Part shown: one piece after another, positions 45,492 to 54,053 of the stretch
Layout: every line of letters starts with the position of its first letter
Numbering within the stretch: position 1 is the stretch's first letter
Assembly (NCBI GenBank): GCA_946182825.1
Contig: CAMGZH010000002.1
Coordinates: forward strand, 1 to 64,000
DNA from: an uncultured Lachnospiraceae bacterium
Lineage (GTDB): Bacteria; Bacillota; Clostridia; Lachnospirales; Lachnospiraceae
DNA: 64,000 bases
Reading direction: 5' to 3'
Notes under the pieces: generated by a model
Told to the model about the DNA's origin: nothing
Seen by the model: only the letters and a program-made list of their open reading frames with translations
Databases searched by the model: none
Made by a program: the position numbers and the translations under genes

Positions 45492-46280
45492 ATGAGCGTT
45501 CAATTGCTTGATAAAACACGTAAAATTGGGAAATTATTACATAACAATAATTCTTCAAAGGTTGTATTTAACGACATCTGTCAGGTGCTGACAGAGATTC
45601 TGGATTCATCTGTCATGGTGATCAGCAAGAAGGGTAAGGCGTTAGGTATCAGCCATGCCGGAGACGGAAGGGAATTGACAGAACTGATCGTAGACAAGGT
45701 GGGCGGATTTATTGATCCGATGCTGAACGAGCGGCTTTTGTCCATTCTTTCCACGAAGGAGAACGTCAACCTGGAGACATTGGGATTTGAACGGGAAGAT
45801 ATATCGGCATATTCTGCCATTATTTCCCCTATCGATATCGCCGGTGAGCGGCTGGGAACACTTTTTGTATACCGATATGATCGTCAGTATGATATTGATG
45901 ATATCATTCTTTCTGAGTACGGTACGACAGTGGTAGGACTTGAGATGATGCGTTCTGTTAACGAGGAGAATGCGGAGGAGAACCGTAAGATCCAGGATGT
46001 CAGAAGTGCAATCAACACCTTGTCTTTCTCTGAGCAGGAAGCGATCATGCATATTTTTGATGAACTCAAGGGAAGTGAGGGCATCTTGGTGGCATCAAGA
46101 ATTGCAGATCGTGTGGGAATCACGCGTTCGGTTATCGTTAATGCTCTTCGCAAGTTTGAGTCGGCGGGGGTTATTGAATCAAGATCATCCGGAATGAAGG
46201 GTACCTATATCAAGGTATTGAATGATTCCGTATTTGAAGAGCTTGAGAAGATGAAGGATCAGACACATCCTTTGTCATAG
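45492..46280 (+). CDS. codY: Global transcriptional repressor CodY
   Basis: GTP- and branched-chain-amino-acid-sensing repressor of stationary-phase, nitrogen and often motility genes. The 262 residues match the family: an N-terminal GAF domain (1-155, with VLTEILDSSVMVISKKGKALG and YDRQYDIDDIILSEYGTTVVGLEMM split over strands), a helical linker and a C-terminal winged HTH (ASRIADRVGITRSVIVNALRKFESAGVIESRS split, about 203-245). AGGAGAC precedes the ATG. It sits directly upstream of the flagellar operon, a plausible target, although I found no convincing CodY box there. Confidence 0.97.
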   Translation: MSVQLLDKTRKIGKLLHNNNSSKVVFNDICQVLTEILDSSVMVISKKGKALGISHAGDGRELTELIVDKVGGFIDPMLNERLLSILSTKENVNLETLGFEREDISAYSAIISPIDIAGERLGTLFVYRYDRQYDIDDIILSEYGTTVVGLEMMRSVNEENAEENRKIQDVRSAINTLSFSEQEAIMHIFDELKGSEGILVASRIADRVGITRSVIVNALRKFESAGVIESRSSGMKGTYIKVLNDSVFEELEKMKDQTHPLS

Positions 46281-46314
46281 GGCCGGAATGGTTTTAGATA
46301 TAATACGTATACTG

Positions 46315-46347
46315 AGGGGACTTACATGATTATGTAAGTCCCCTTTT
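46315..46347 (+). terminator. Rho-independent terminator after codY
   Basis: A 13-bp perfect stem (AGGGGACTTACAT / ATGTAAGTCCCCT) with a 4-nt loop, followed by TTT. Confidence 0.92.
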
Positions 46348-46412
46348 ACATAAAAACAATTCACGATTTGGTGTTATATTACATTGCACACCACTACATA
46401 TCGAAAAAAGAC

Positions 46413-46440
46413 TTGCCTTTTTTAAATGATAATTTATAAT
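46413..46440 (+). promoter_or_regulatory. Sigma-A-like promoter of the flagellar operon
   Basis: TTGCCT (46413-46418), 16 bp, consensus TATAAT (46435-46440), 74 bp upstream of flgB. No sigma-28-type TAAA/CCGATAA pair is visible. The 46441-46513 leader shows no clear structure. Confidence 0.7.
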
Positions 46441-46513
46441 AGAGAACGTAGAATTATGCTAGTGTTAGGTTTGCTATGCCCTGATGCAGATCTGGCGAGA
46501 ACAGGAGGAAACG

Positions 46514-46912
46514 ATGCTTCGGTCAGATGCGTTTGATTATATCAATGTTCTAGATAAGGCGGCCGATGCCAGTTGGATGAGACAGACGGTTATTTCCAAT
46601 AATCTGGCAAATGTTGATACGCCTACCTATAAGCGCAAGGACGTTCATTTTCAGGATATCCTTCAGGACGAACTGATGAAGACAAAGTACAGTAATCTTG
46701 ACCAGGCAGTGAAGTCCCTTGATTATAATGGGGATGATCTGAATGGTGAGCTTTATACGGATGCCCAAGGGTTTTCTTACCGTATCGATAAGAACAATGT
46801 GGATGTCGATACAGAGAATGTGGAGCTTGCAAGTGAACAGTTGCGCTATCAGGCTCTTACAACGGCTGTTTCGGGTGAGTTTTCTAGATTTAAGATCGTT
46901 ACAGGTTCATAA
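46514..46912 (+). CDS. flgB: Flagellar basal body rod protein FlgB
   Basis: Proximal rod subunit, 132 residues. The N-terminal rod motif SNNLANVDTPTYKRKDVHFQ (residues ~25-45) and the C-terminal helix NVELASEQLRYQALTTAVSGEF are both present. The ATG at 46514 follows an AGGAGGA site at 46503; the in-frame upstream ATG at 46484 has none and would add ten unrelated residues. First gene of the operon. Confidence 0.96.
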   Translation: MLRSDAFDYINVLDKAADASWMRQTVISNNLANVDTPTYKRKDVHFQDILQDELMKTKYSNLDQAVKSLDYNGDDLNGELYTDAQGFSYRIDKNNVDVDTENVELASEQLRYQALTTAVSGEFSRFKIVTGS

Positions 46913-46923
46913 GGGGGTAGTTT

Positions 46924-47373
46924 ATGGCGCTTTTTCAGTCATTTGATATCGCTGCGTCAGGTATGACAGCGCAGCGTTTCCGAATGGATACCATTGCAGA
47001 GAATATTGCCAATATTAATACAACGCATTCGGAGGATGGCACCGGTCCCTACCGGCGTAAGATCGTGACCTTCGAAGAGAGACAGCTTACACCGTCCTTT
47101 GCAGATACACTTGAGAGTTATCGCAATGCATATAAGGGTAACGGTGTTCGGGTATCTAAGGTCAGTGAGGATACTGAGACGGATTTTGTGATGAGTTACG
47201 ATCCGTCCAATCCTGATGCAGATGAGAATGGCTATGTAAGCTATCCGAATGTTAATACAGTAACAGAGATGACGAACCTGATCGATGCAACACGCGGATA
47301 TCAGGCGAATGTTACTGCGTTTAATTCATTGAAAGCGATGGCACAGCAGGGAATTTCCATTGGCAATTCCTGA
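46924..47373 (+). CDS. flgC: Flagellar basal body rod protein FlgC
   Basis: Rod subunit of 149 residues exported by the flagellar type III apparatus. N-terminal FDIAASGMTAQRFRMDTIAENIANINTT (in two parts) is the rod/hook signature with the conserved ANxxT-type motif. The C-terminal NVTEMTNLIDATRGYQANVTAFNSLKAMAQ helix is split likewise and supplies the coiled-coil partner. GGGGG-type ribosome site upstream; 11 bp after flgB. Confidence 0.96.
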   Translation: MALFQSFDIAASGMTAQRFRMDTIAENIANINTTHSEDGTGPYRRKIVTFEERQLTPSFADTLESYRNAYKGNGVRVSKVSEDTETDFVMSYDPSNPDADENGYVSYPNVNTVTEMTNLIDATRGYQANVTAFNSLKAMAQQGISIGNS

Positions 47374-47391
47374 TTATAACGAGGTGACTTC

Positions 47392-47694
47392 ATGAGTGAT
47401 ATTTCAGCAATTAATGTTGGCTATAAGACTGTTCCGGCTAAGCAGGGAAACGCTAACCCATCCGGTCAGGACTTTGGAACGGTGTTTGATGCGGCAAAGG
47501 GGCTTTTGGATGAGACGAATACGCTTCAGAACAAAGCTTCAGCAGAAGAGGTGAAATTTGCTTTGGGTCTTTCTGACAATACGCATGATCTGATGATCGC
47601 TGCTCAGAAGGCTGCAACAGCATTGCAGTATACAAATTCTATACGCACCAATATGATTCAAGCTTATCAGACAATAATGAACATGCAGATCTAG
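47392..47694 (+). CDS. fliE: Flagellar hook-basal body protein FliE
   Basis: Small (100-residue) adaptor that joins the MS ring to the rod. The C-terminal three quarters match FliE: SAEEVKFALGLSDNTHDLM, AAQKAATALQYTNSIRTNMIQAYQ (split) and MNMQI at the end. GAGGTGA precedes the ATG. Standard flgB-flgC-fliE order. Confidence 0.95.
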   Translation: MSDISAINVGYKTVPAKQGNANPSGQDFGTVFDAAKGLLDETNTLQNKASAEEVKFALGLSDNTHDLMIAAQKAATALQYTNSIRTNMIQAYQTIMNMQI

Positions 47695-47735
47695 TGGTCA
47701 TAATGCGTTGATTTTTTTTCTGGGGAGATTAGAAT

Positions 47736-49373
47736 ATGCCAGAGCGTATCCAAAGAATAATAAATAGAATAGTTGAATGGTGGTCTAAGTTTACCACCAG
47801 GCAGAAGGCACTGATGATCAGTGCTGTTGCTGTGGTTGTTATGTCCCTTGGTATTTTGGGATTTGTTGTTACCAGGCCCACCAACATGGATATCGTAACC
47901 GCAAAGGATGCGACGGAAGCCAATACCATTAAGGGGCTTTTTGATGGCCAGGGTATCTGGTACCAGCAGTCTCAGGATGGTATGACCTTTACCATCCATA
48001 AGAGTTCCGAAGCGGATGCGACCATCCTTTTGGGAACCAATGGAATTTACAGTAACGGTTACAGCGGTAACAGTGCGGATTCCGATTATCCTTTTGCGAA
48101 TGTTGTGGACGGTAGCTTTACTACAACAGAAGCAGACAAACAACGTAAGAATCAGTATTTCTTACAGAAGCAGATGGAGCGTCAGCTCGAGTCTCTTTCC
48201 AATGTCAAGAGTGCGCAGGTGAACCTGAATATTCCGAAGGATGATGGAACACTTGCAGCATCGAAGGAGGAAGCATCTGCCAATGTATTGCTTGGTCTTT
48301 CCGGTGATATGTCCGGAGATCAGGCATCTGCCATTGCCAAGTATATTGCAACAGGACTCGGTAATACATCCACGAAGAAGATTACGATCATTGATTCCGA
48401 TGATAATATCCTTTTTTTAGGTGGTGAAGAGTCGACTTCTGCAGGACGGGCCTCTTCGAACCTGTCTGTGAGACAACAGGCGGAGAACTATGTCGCCAAT
48501 AAAGTTAAGAAGGTTTTAAGTGAAAATTCCGGTGGCAATGCGGTGTACGATAATGTACAGGTATCACCGAACCTTTCCATGGATTTTTCCAAGGTCAAGA
48601 AACAGGACTATAAATACTATGTGAATGATGGAATGACACAGGGTTACTTGGACAGCCGTACTGAGAAGACCACATCTTCCGATAACGGTACCAGTGGTAC
48701 ACCGGGTACGGATTCCAATGATGATCCTACCTATGTGACACAGGACAGTAATAAGTCTCATTCCGAGTCCAGTGATGTGACAGAGGATTATCTGCCCAAT
48801 GAGCTGATCACCATAACCGAGGGTGAACCGGGAGTGGTTGATGCCGAGAAGTCTTCCATTGCGATTACAGCTTACAATAATGTGGTCTATGATGAGGACA
48901 CGATGAAGGCAAGCGGTCAGCTGAAGGGTACGACTTTTGATGAATTTGTATCCAAGAATTCTGCTATGACTTCAACGACTCCGGATGCGTCACTGATCAC
49001 AGCGGTTTCCCGTGCAACAGGTATTCCGGAAGCTAATATTTCATTAACTTCCTATGATGTTCCTCAATTCCATTATTCTGAGAACGGCAGAACATGGGTT
49101 GAATGGCTTGAAATTGCGTTAGCGGTTCTGATCTTCCTGCTTCTTGGTTTTGTGGCATTCAGAAGCTTCAGAAAAGAGAAGGAAGAGGAAGCTGCAGAGG
49201 AAGTGTCTGTGGAAACTTTACTTGAAGAACAGCAGCAGGAGGAGAATCTGGAGGATATTGGATATAACGAGAAATCCGAGGTCAGACTCCTTATTGAGAA
49301 ATTTGTTGATGAAAAGCCGGAAGCTGCAGCAAACCTGCTGCGTAACTGGTTAAACGAAGACTGGGGTGAATAA
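47736..49373 (+). CDS. fliF: Flagellar MS-ring protein FliF
   Basis: Forms the membrane MS ring on which the switch and export gate assemble. The 545-residue protein has an N-terminal membrane helix (about 24-46), the periplasmic ring-building domains (KQMERQLESLSNVKSAQVNLNIP in parts, ATGLGNTSTKKITIID), a Ser/Thr/Asp-rich low-complexity stretch near 305-350, a second membrane helix (about 450-472, LEIALAVLIFLLLGFVAFR) and the cytosolic FliG-binding tail (SEVRLLIEKFVDEKPEAAANLLRNWL in parts). GGGGAG precedes the ATG. Confidence 0.96.
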   Translation: MPERIQRIINRIVEWWSKFTTRQKALMISAVAVVVMSLGILGFVVTRPTNMDIVTAKDATEANTIKGLFDGQGIWYQQSQDGMTFTIHKSSEADATILLGTNGIYSNGYSGNSADSDYPFANVVDGSFTTTEADKQRKNQYFLQKQMERQLESLSNVKSAQVNLNIPKDDGTLAASKEEASANVLLGLSGDMSGDQASAIAKYIATGLGNTSTKKITIIDSDDNILFLGGEESTSAGRASSNLSVRQQAENYVANKVKKVLSENSGGNAVYDNVQVSPNLSMDFSKVKKQDYKYYVNDGMTQGYLDSRTEKTTSSDNGTSGTPGTDSNDDPTYVTQDSNKSHSESSDVTEDYLPNELITITEGEPGVVDAEKSSIAITAYNNVVYDEDTMKASGQLKGTTFDEFVSKNSAMTSTTPDASLITAVSRATGIPEANISLTSYDVPQFHYSENGRTWVEWLEIALAVLIFLLLGFVAFRSFRKEKEEEAAEEVSVETLLEEQQQEENLEDIGYNEKSEVRLLIEKFVDEKPEAAANLLRNWLNEDWGE

Positions 49374-49374
49374 A

Positions 49375-50415
49375 GTGGCTGATTCGGCTATGTCGGCAGG
49401 AACAGGTCCTGCCACCACAAATCTTACAGGCGTGCAAAAGGCTGCCGTGCTTTTGATCACGCTTGGTCCTGAGAAGAGTGCGGATATTTTTAAACATCTA
49501 AAAGAAGATGAGATCGAGGAGCTGACATTAGAGATCGCAAATACGAGATCGGTTTCTCCTCAGGTCAAGGATGATGTAATTAATGAGTTTTATCAGGTTT
49601 GCCTTGCACAGCAGTATATCGCAGAGGGTGGTATCGGTTATGCAAAGGAACTGTTGGAAACGGCTCTTGGCACCAGCAAGGCGCAGGAGGTTATTACAAA
49701 GCTTACAGCATCCTTGCAGGTTCGTCCTTTCGAGTTCATTCGAAAGACAGAGCCTTCTCAGGTGTTAAACTTCATTCAGGACGAGCATCCTCAGACCATT
49801 GCGATGATCCTTTCTTATCTGCCTGCATCACAGGCATCTATGATCTTAGGTGCTCTTTCACCGGAAAAGCAGTCCGATGTTGCAAAACGTATTGCAATGA
49901 TGGATCGTACTTCTCCGGAAGTGATCAAGGAAGTGGAGAGAGTGTTGGAGAGAAAACTTTCATCTCTTATCAATCAGGATTACACCATTGCAGGTGGCGT
50001 AGATGCAACCGTAGCAATTTTGAACGCGGTAGACCGTGGTACAGAGAAGCGAATCATGGAGGCTTTGGAGATCGAAGAGCCGGAGCTGGCAGAGGAGATC
50101 AGGAAGAAGATGTTCGTATTCGAGGATATCTTGCTGCTTGATGACCGTTCTATCCAGCGTGTTCTTCGTGATGTTGATAATGCTGACCTCGGAGTTGCTC
50201 TTAAAGGTGCGAATGAAGATGTACAGAATGCGATCTTTAAGAACCTGTCAAGCAGACTTGCATCCATGATCAAAGAGGATATGGAATTTATGGGTCCTGT
50301 ACGAATGAAGGATGTTGAGGAGGCTCAGCAGAAGATCGTTGGTGTTATCCGTAAGTTAGAGGATGCTTCCGAGATCGTAATCTCCAGAGGTGGAGGTGAT
50401 GACCTGGTTGTATAG
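49375..50415 (+). CDS. fliG: Flagellar motor switch protein FliG
   Basis: Rotor protein that contacts MotA and transmits torque and direction. About 346 residues. N-terminal GVQKAAVLLITLGPEKSADIFKHL, the middle-domain EHPQTIAMILSYL (EHPQ motif, residue ~130) and a C-terminal domain with the charged torque helix region (DILLLDDRSIQRVLRDVD). GTG at 49375 follows the fliF stop by one base with GGGG 5-10 bp upstream; the GTG at 49366 and the ATG at 49390 are alternatives. Confidence 0.95.
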   Translation: MADSAMSAGTGPATTNLTGVQKAAVLLITLGPEKSADIFKHLKEDEIEELTLEIANTRSVSPQVKDDVINEFYQVCLAQQYIAEGGIGYAKELLETALGTSKAQEVITKLTASLQVRPFEFIRKTEPSQVLNFIQDEHPQTIAMILSYLPASQASMILGALSPEKQSDVAKRIAMMDRTSPEVIKEVERVLERKLSSLINQDYTIAGGVDATVAILNAVDRGTEKRIMEALEIEEPELAEEIRKKMFVFEDILLLDDRSIQRVLRDVDNADLGVALKGANEDVQNAIFKNLSSRLASMIKEDMEFMGPVRMKDVEEAQQKIVGVIRKLEDASEIVISRGGGDDLVV

Positions 50416-51340
50416 CATATACCATGGCCAGAGTGTGGCTGAAGACAAAAGAGTAATTGATTCAAACGACAGGATACTTGCACATATCCAGGCCTATGAG
50501 GAAAAGGTCCGCCAGCAGAGGCAGGAGCGAAGGAAGCAGATCGCTCAGGACTTTTTTGATCATCTTGCGGTAGATGAAGAAGGGAATCCTCTGCTTGAAG
50601 TAGATGAAGAGGGCAACCCTGTTTTGCCGGTGGATGATCTTGGAGAACCGGTCATCTACATTGATGAAGCAGGGAATCTTTCTGATGAGCCGCCATCTGC
50701 TATGGAGATAGCCGACGGTGAGGATGCAGAGGATGATGAGCCACAGATTCCGCCGGAAGAGCTTGCCCAGCAGATCATGGAAGATGCAAGGATACGTGCT
50801 GATCAGATTCACAGTGAAGCCCTTGCCCAGGCAGAAGCAATCAAAAGCAATGCCAAGGAGGAGGGCAGACAGGAAGGATATCGGGATGGAATCACACAGG
50901 CAGAGGGTGAGTATCTGGAGAAGCAGAATATGCTGGATGAAAGGGCAAATGCCTTAGAGCAGGAGTACCGACAGAAGATGGAAGATCTGGAACAGGATCT
51001 GGTAGAGGTCATCTGCGATGTGGTAGGAAAGGCCTTTCGTGTCTCTTTTTCCGATGATAGGGATATGATCGTACATCTGGTAGATAATGCTTTGTCTAAT
51101 ATTGAGAATGCCCGTGAATTCTTGATTCGCGTAAATGAAAAGAATTTCATCCGGCTGAACCAGGAGAAAGACCGCCTGCAGGAGAAGGTGGGATCGGGGC
51201 TTGCCTTTGATTTGGTAAAGGATCCCCTTCTTACAGACGAGAAATGCATGATTGAGACAGATGGCGGTGTTTATGACTGCAGTTTGGATACGGAACTGAA
51301 CAATCTGATCAAGGACCTGAAGATGCTGGGAATATCCTGA
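50399..51340 (+). CDS. fliH: Flagellar assembly protein FliH, with an N-terminal 10-residue repeat
   Basis: Regulator that holds the export ATPase FliI in check and docks it at the C ring. About 313 residues. The C-terminal half matches FliH (KEEGRQEGYRDGITQAEGEYL, EQDLVEVICDVVGKAFR, then VRVNEKNF-type strands and the LDTELNNLIKDL end). The N-terminal part is unusual: four copies of a VDEEGNPxLx-like unit (50570-50689) in an acidic region. The start is uncertain: ATG 50399 lies close to GGAGG (50392-50396), and TTG 50408 has better spacing. It overlaps the end of fliG by 17 bp. Confidence 0.9.
   Translation: MTWLYSIYHGQSVAEDKRVIDSNDRILAHIQAYEEKVRQQRQERRKQIAQDFFDHLAVDEEGNPLLEVDEEGNPVLPVDDLGEPVIYIDEAGNLSDEPPSAMEIADGEDAEDDEPQIPPEELAQQIMEDARIRADQIHSEALAQAEAIKSNAKEEGRQEGYRDGITQAEGEYLEKQNMLDERANALEQEYRQKMEDLEQDLVEVICDVVGKAFRVSFSDDRDMIVHLVDNALSNIENAREFLIRVNEKNFIRLNQEKDRLQEKVGSGLAFDLVKDPLLTDEKCMIETDGGVYDCSLDTELNNLIKDLKMLGIS
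50570..50689 (+). repeat. Four degenerate 30-bp repeats in fliH
   Basis: In-frame 10-residue units starting at 50570, 50600, 50630 and 50660: VDEEGNPLLE, VDEEGNPVLP, VDDLGEPVIY and IDEAGNLSDE. The first two are nearly identical; the others have diverged. Confidence 0.85.
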
Positions 51341-51386
51341 TGTAATCTTCAGGTATTTTCTTTCGTTAGATAATTGAGGTGAGCGC

Positions 51387-52715
51387 ATGTTGGACAGCAA
51401 AAAATATTATAGCGTTTTAGATCATCCTCATTATGATCATCTTGGTCGTGTGACGAAGGTTGTGGGACTTACCGTTGAGTCGGTGGGACCGGATGCAAAG
51501 CTCAATGATCTCTGTGAGATCATCATCGATAAGGACACCAAGCTTATGGCAGAGGTGGTAGGATTCTTGGATAAAAGACTTCTTCTGATGCCCTATGACA
51601 GTACAGAAGGCGTTGGTGTCGGCTGCCTTGTGGTCAATACCGGAAAGCCACTGTCCATTCCGGTAGGAGACGGACTTTTGGGTCATACGGTGGATGGCAT
51701 TGGAAGGCCTACGGATGTGGAAAGCTTTGAAGAAATGGATGTGGTCTATCCAGTAGAGGCTATGCCGCCGGATCCGATGGAGCGTGAGATCATTTCTGAA
51801 GTACTTCCCCTTGGGGTGAAGGCAGTGGATGGATTGATCACCGTAGGCAAAGGGCAGCGAATCGGTATCTTTGCCGGTTCCGGTGTAGGAAAAAGTACAC
51901 TGATGGGTATGTTTGCCCGTAATACCAAGGCTCAGATCAATGTCATCGCTCTGATCGGAGAGCGTGGACGAGAGGTTCGCGAATTCGTAGAACACGACCT
52001 TGGACCGGAGGGTATGGCCCGTTCGGTTGTGGTGGTGGCCACTTCCGATAAACCGGCTTTGATACGTAATAAGGCAGCTAAGACGGCTACGGCCATTGCA
52101 GAATATTTCCGTGATCAGGGGAAGGATGTTCTTCTGATGATGGATTCTCTGACGCGTTTTTCCATGGCACAGCGTGAGATCGGATTGGCTTCCGGTGAAC
52201 CGCCGGTTACAAGAGGATATCCGCCCTCTGTTTATTCGGAGATGCCCAAGCTTTTGGAGCGGGCGGGAAATTCCGATCGTGGATCCATTACAGGTCTGTA
52301 TACCGTGCTTGTTGACGGTGATGATTTTAACGAGCCTATTACGGATACCGCAAGAAGTATCCTGGACGGACATATCGTTTTGAATCGTAGACTTGCGCAG
52401 CAGAATCATTATCCGGCGATCGATGTACTGGCGTCCATTTCCAGAGTTATGAGCGCCATAGCAGATAAGCAGCACAAAAAGGCTGCAGGTCAACTGAAAA
52501 ATGTTATGGCGACCTATTCCGAGGCCGAGGATCTGATCAACATTGGAGCCTATAAGGCAGGTTCTAACAAGAAGATTGATTTTGCTATCTCGAAGATTGA
52601 TGAGGTCAATGAATTCCTGCTACAGGCAACGGATGAGAAGTTCCAGTTTGAGGATGAGATCAAAGCCCTTGAGGATATGTTCCCATCCCCTGAGAGTACC
52701 AATCAGGCAGGATAA
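51387..52715 (+). CDS. fliI: Flagellum-specific export ATPase FliI
   Basis: Hexameric ATPase of flagellar type III export, related to F1-beta. The 442-residue protein has the N-terminal beta-barrel (about 1-90), Walker A GIFAGSGVGKSTLMG (residue ~160), GERGREVREFVE, Walker B VLLMMDSLTRFSMAQREIGLASGEPP in parts and the C-terminal helical domain (LIQATDEKF-like end). GAGGTGAGCGC lies upstream of the ATG. It follows fliH by 46 bp. Confidence 0.97.
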   Translation: MLDSKKYYSVLDHPHYDHLGRVTKVVGLTVESVGPDAKLNDLCEIIIDKDTKLMAEVVGFLDKRLLLMPYDSTEGVGVGCLVVNTGKPLSIPVGDGLLGHTVDGIGRPTDVESFEEMDVVYPVEAMPPDPMEREIISEVLPLGVKAVDGLITVGKGQRIGIFAGSGVGKSTLMGMFARNTKAQINVIALIGERGREVREFVEHDLGPEGMARSVVVVATSDKPALIRNKAAKTATAIAEYFRDQGKDVLLMMDSLTRFSMAQREIGLASGEPPVTRGYPPSVYSEMPKLLERAGNSDRGSITGLYTVLVDGDDFNEPITDTARSILDGHIVLNRRLAQQNHYPAIDVLASISRVMSAIADKQHKKAAGQLKNVMATYSEAEDLINIGAYKAGSNKKIDFAISKIDEVNEFLLQATDEKFQFEDEIKALEDMFPSPESTNQAG

Positions 52716-52732
52716 GCCGGAGGTGATGAGCT

Positions 52733-53176
52733 GTGGCCAAGTTTCGATATCGAATGCAGAATGTGCTTGATCTTAAGATGCTCCTGGAGACCCAGGAGAA
52801 GGCTGCGTATGCCCAGGCACAGCTAAAGGTGAATGAGGAACAGGAAAAGCTGCAACAGTTGCTTTTACGTAGATCCCGCTATGAACAGTTGCTTCATGAT
52901 GCCCAGATCGGGCCGCTGGATCTAAAAGAAATCAACCGTTTGAAGAACTGCATCACCGCAATGAAATCCAAGATCCGTGACCAGATGTTTGTACTGAAAA
53001 AGGCACAGACGAATCTTGAAGCGGAACGCCGTAAGCTTGATGAGATCATGAAGGATCGTAAGACCCATGAAAAGTTAAAGGAAAAGGCGTTTGAGACCTT
53101 TAAACAGGAACTGGCATCGGAGGAGAGTAAATCCACCGATGAGCTGGTAAGTTTTACGTATCATAATAATCAATAG
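52733..53176 (+). CDS. fliJ: Flagellar export protein FliJ
   Basis: Coiled-coil stalk in the centre of the FliI ring. 147 residues, almost wholly helical with heptads; N-terminal FRYRMQNVLDLKMLLETQEK is the FliJ hallmark. The start is GTG at 52733 after GGAGGTGATG. Identification rests on that N-terminus, the length and its place directly after fliI. Confidence 0.92.
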   Translation: MAKFRYRMQNVLDLKMLLETQEKAAYAQAQLKVNEEQEKLQQLLLRRSRYEQLLHDAQIGPLDLKEINRLKNCITAMKSKIRDQMFVLKKAQTNLEAERRKLDEIMKDRKTHEKLKEKAFETFKQELASEESKSTDELVSFTYHNNQ

Positions 53177-53199
53177 GGTTCGTAAGTTAGGAGACATGC

Positions 53200-54000
53200 A
53201 TGCCGAAGGCAAAAGACGACAAGAAAAAAGAAGATATGAACCAGGAGACCAATGCGAAAGCAAAGGGTGAGAAGGCGTCGGAGGATGAAGAGGAAAAAGG
53301 CGGCGGAATTATAATCTTTTTCGTTGCTTTTCTGATCCTTCTCGTTTGGCTTGCCATTATTGCTCTTCTGATCCGGATGGACGTTGGCGGAATCGGTTCC
53401 ACCATCCTGTATCCGTACCTTAAGAATGTTCCGGTGGTCAATAAGATTCTTCCGGCCAGTGATCTTGCGGAGCAGGAGGAGAATGATCCGTATGCCTTTG
53501 CTTCAATGAACGAAGCGGTTGCCCGTGTTAAGCAGTTGGAGAAGCAACTGGCATCCGAAAAGAAAAAACGTCAGACGGCAGAACAGGAAAATGCCGATTC
53601 CTCTCAGATTCGAAAGGAACTGAAAAAATACAAAAAGAACGAGGCGGCGTTTGAGAAGATAAAGGCCAAATTCTATGAAGAGGTCGTTTATGCTGAGAAT
53701 GCGCCGGACATCGAAGAATACAAGACTTACTACGAATCCATCGAGCCTCAGACGGCAGAGAGACTGTACAAGCAGGTGGTTTCCGATATCCAGCAGAATG
53801 AAAAGCTTAAGGATTATATTGCAACTTATTCTTCCATGAAGCCGGCTGAAGCTGCTACGATCTTTAATACCATGACAAAGAATCTGAAGCTGGTAGCAAA
53901 GATCTTAAATGGCATGGATAAGGAATCAAGAGGTAAGATCCTCGGTAAAATGGATGCGGATACAGCAGCTGCGGTAACAAAGCTAATGGATCCGGACTAA
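53200..54000 (+). CDS. MotE/MgtE_N-like membrane protein of the flagellar operon
   Basis: 266 residues. A charged Lys/Glu-rich start (1-35), one membrane helix (about 36-62, IIIFFVAFLILLVWLAIIAL), an extracytoplasmic coiled coil (about 100-160) and an MgtE N-terminal-like helical domain (about 190-266, with YSSMKPAEAATIFNTM and ILGKMDADTAAAVTKLM). This architecture is shared with MotE, which supports the stator in other flagellated bacteria. It lies between fliJ and fliK, a common position for such proteins. Exact role here is inferred. Confidence 0.85.
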   Translation: MPKAKDDKKKEDMNQETNAKAKGEKASEDEEEKGGGIIIFFVAFLILLVWLAIIALLIRMDVGGIGSTILYPYLKNVPVVNKILPASDLAEQEENDPYAFASMNEAVARVKQLEKQLASEKKKRQTAEQENADSSQIRKELKKYKKNEAAFEKIKAKFYEEVVYAENAPDIEEYKTYYESIEPQTAERLYKQVVSDIQQNEKLKDYIATYSSMKPAEAATIFNTMTKNLKLVAKILNGMDKESRGKILGKMDADTAAAVTKLMDPD

Positions 54001-54053
54001 CTGTCCGATATATAAGTTGTAAGGATTGTTTATGCAATGAAAGTGAGGACGAT

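Noticed and set aside
46348-46513. CodY box or sigma-28 promoter before flgB
   Set aside because: No stretch is close to the CodY consensus or the TAAA/CCGATAA pair; a sigma-A-like promoter explains the region better.
51417-52493. 358-codon open frame on the minus strand across fliI
   Set aside because: It is antisense to a fully recognisable FliI with all motifs, has no ribosome site and no recognisable family, and its composition (His/Arg/Ile-rich) is typical of a shadow frame.
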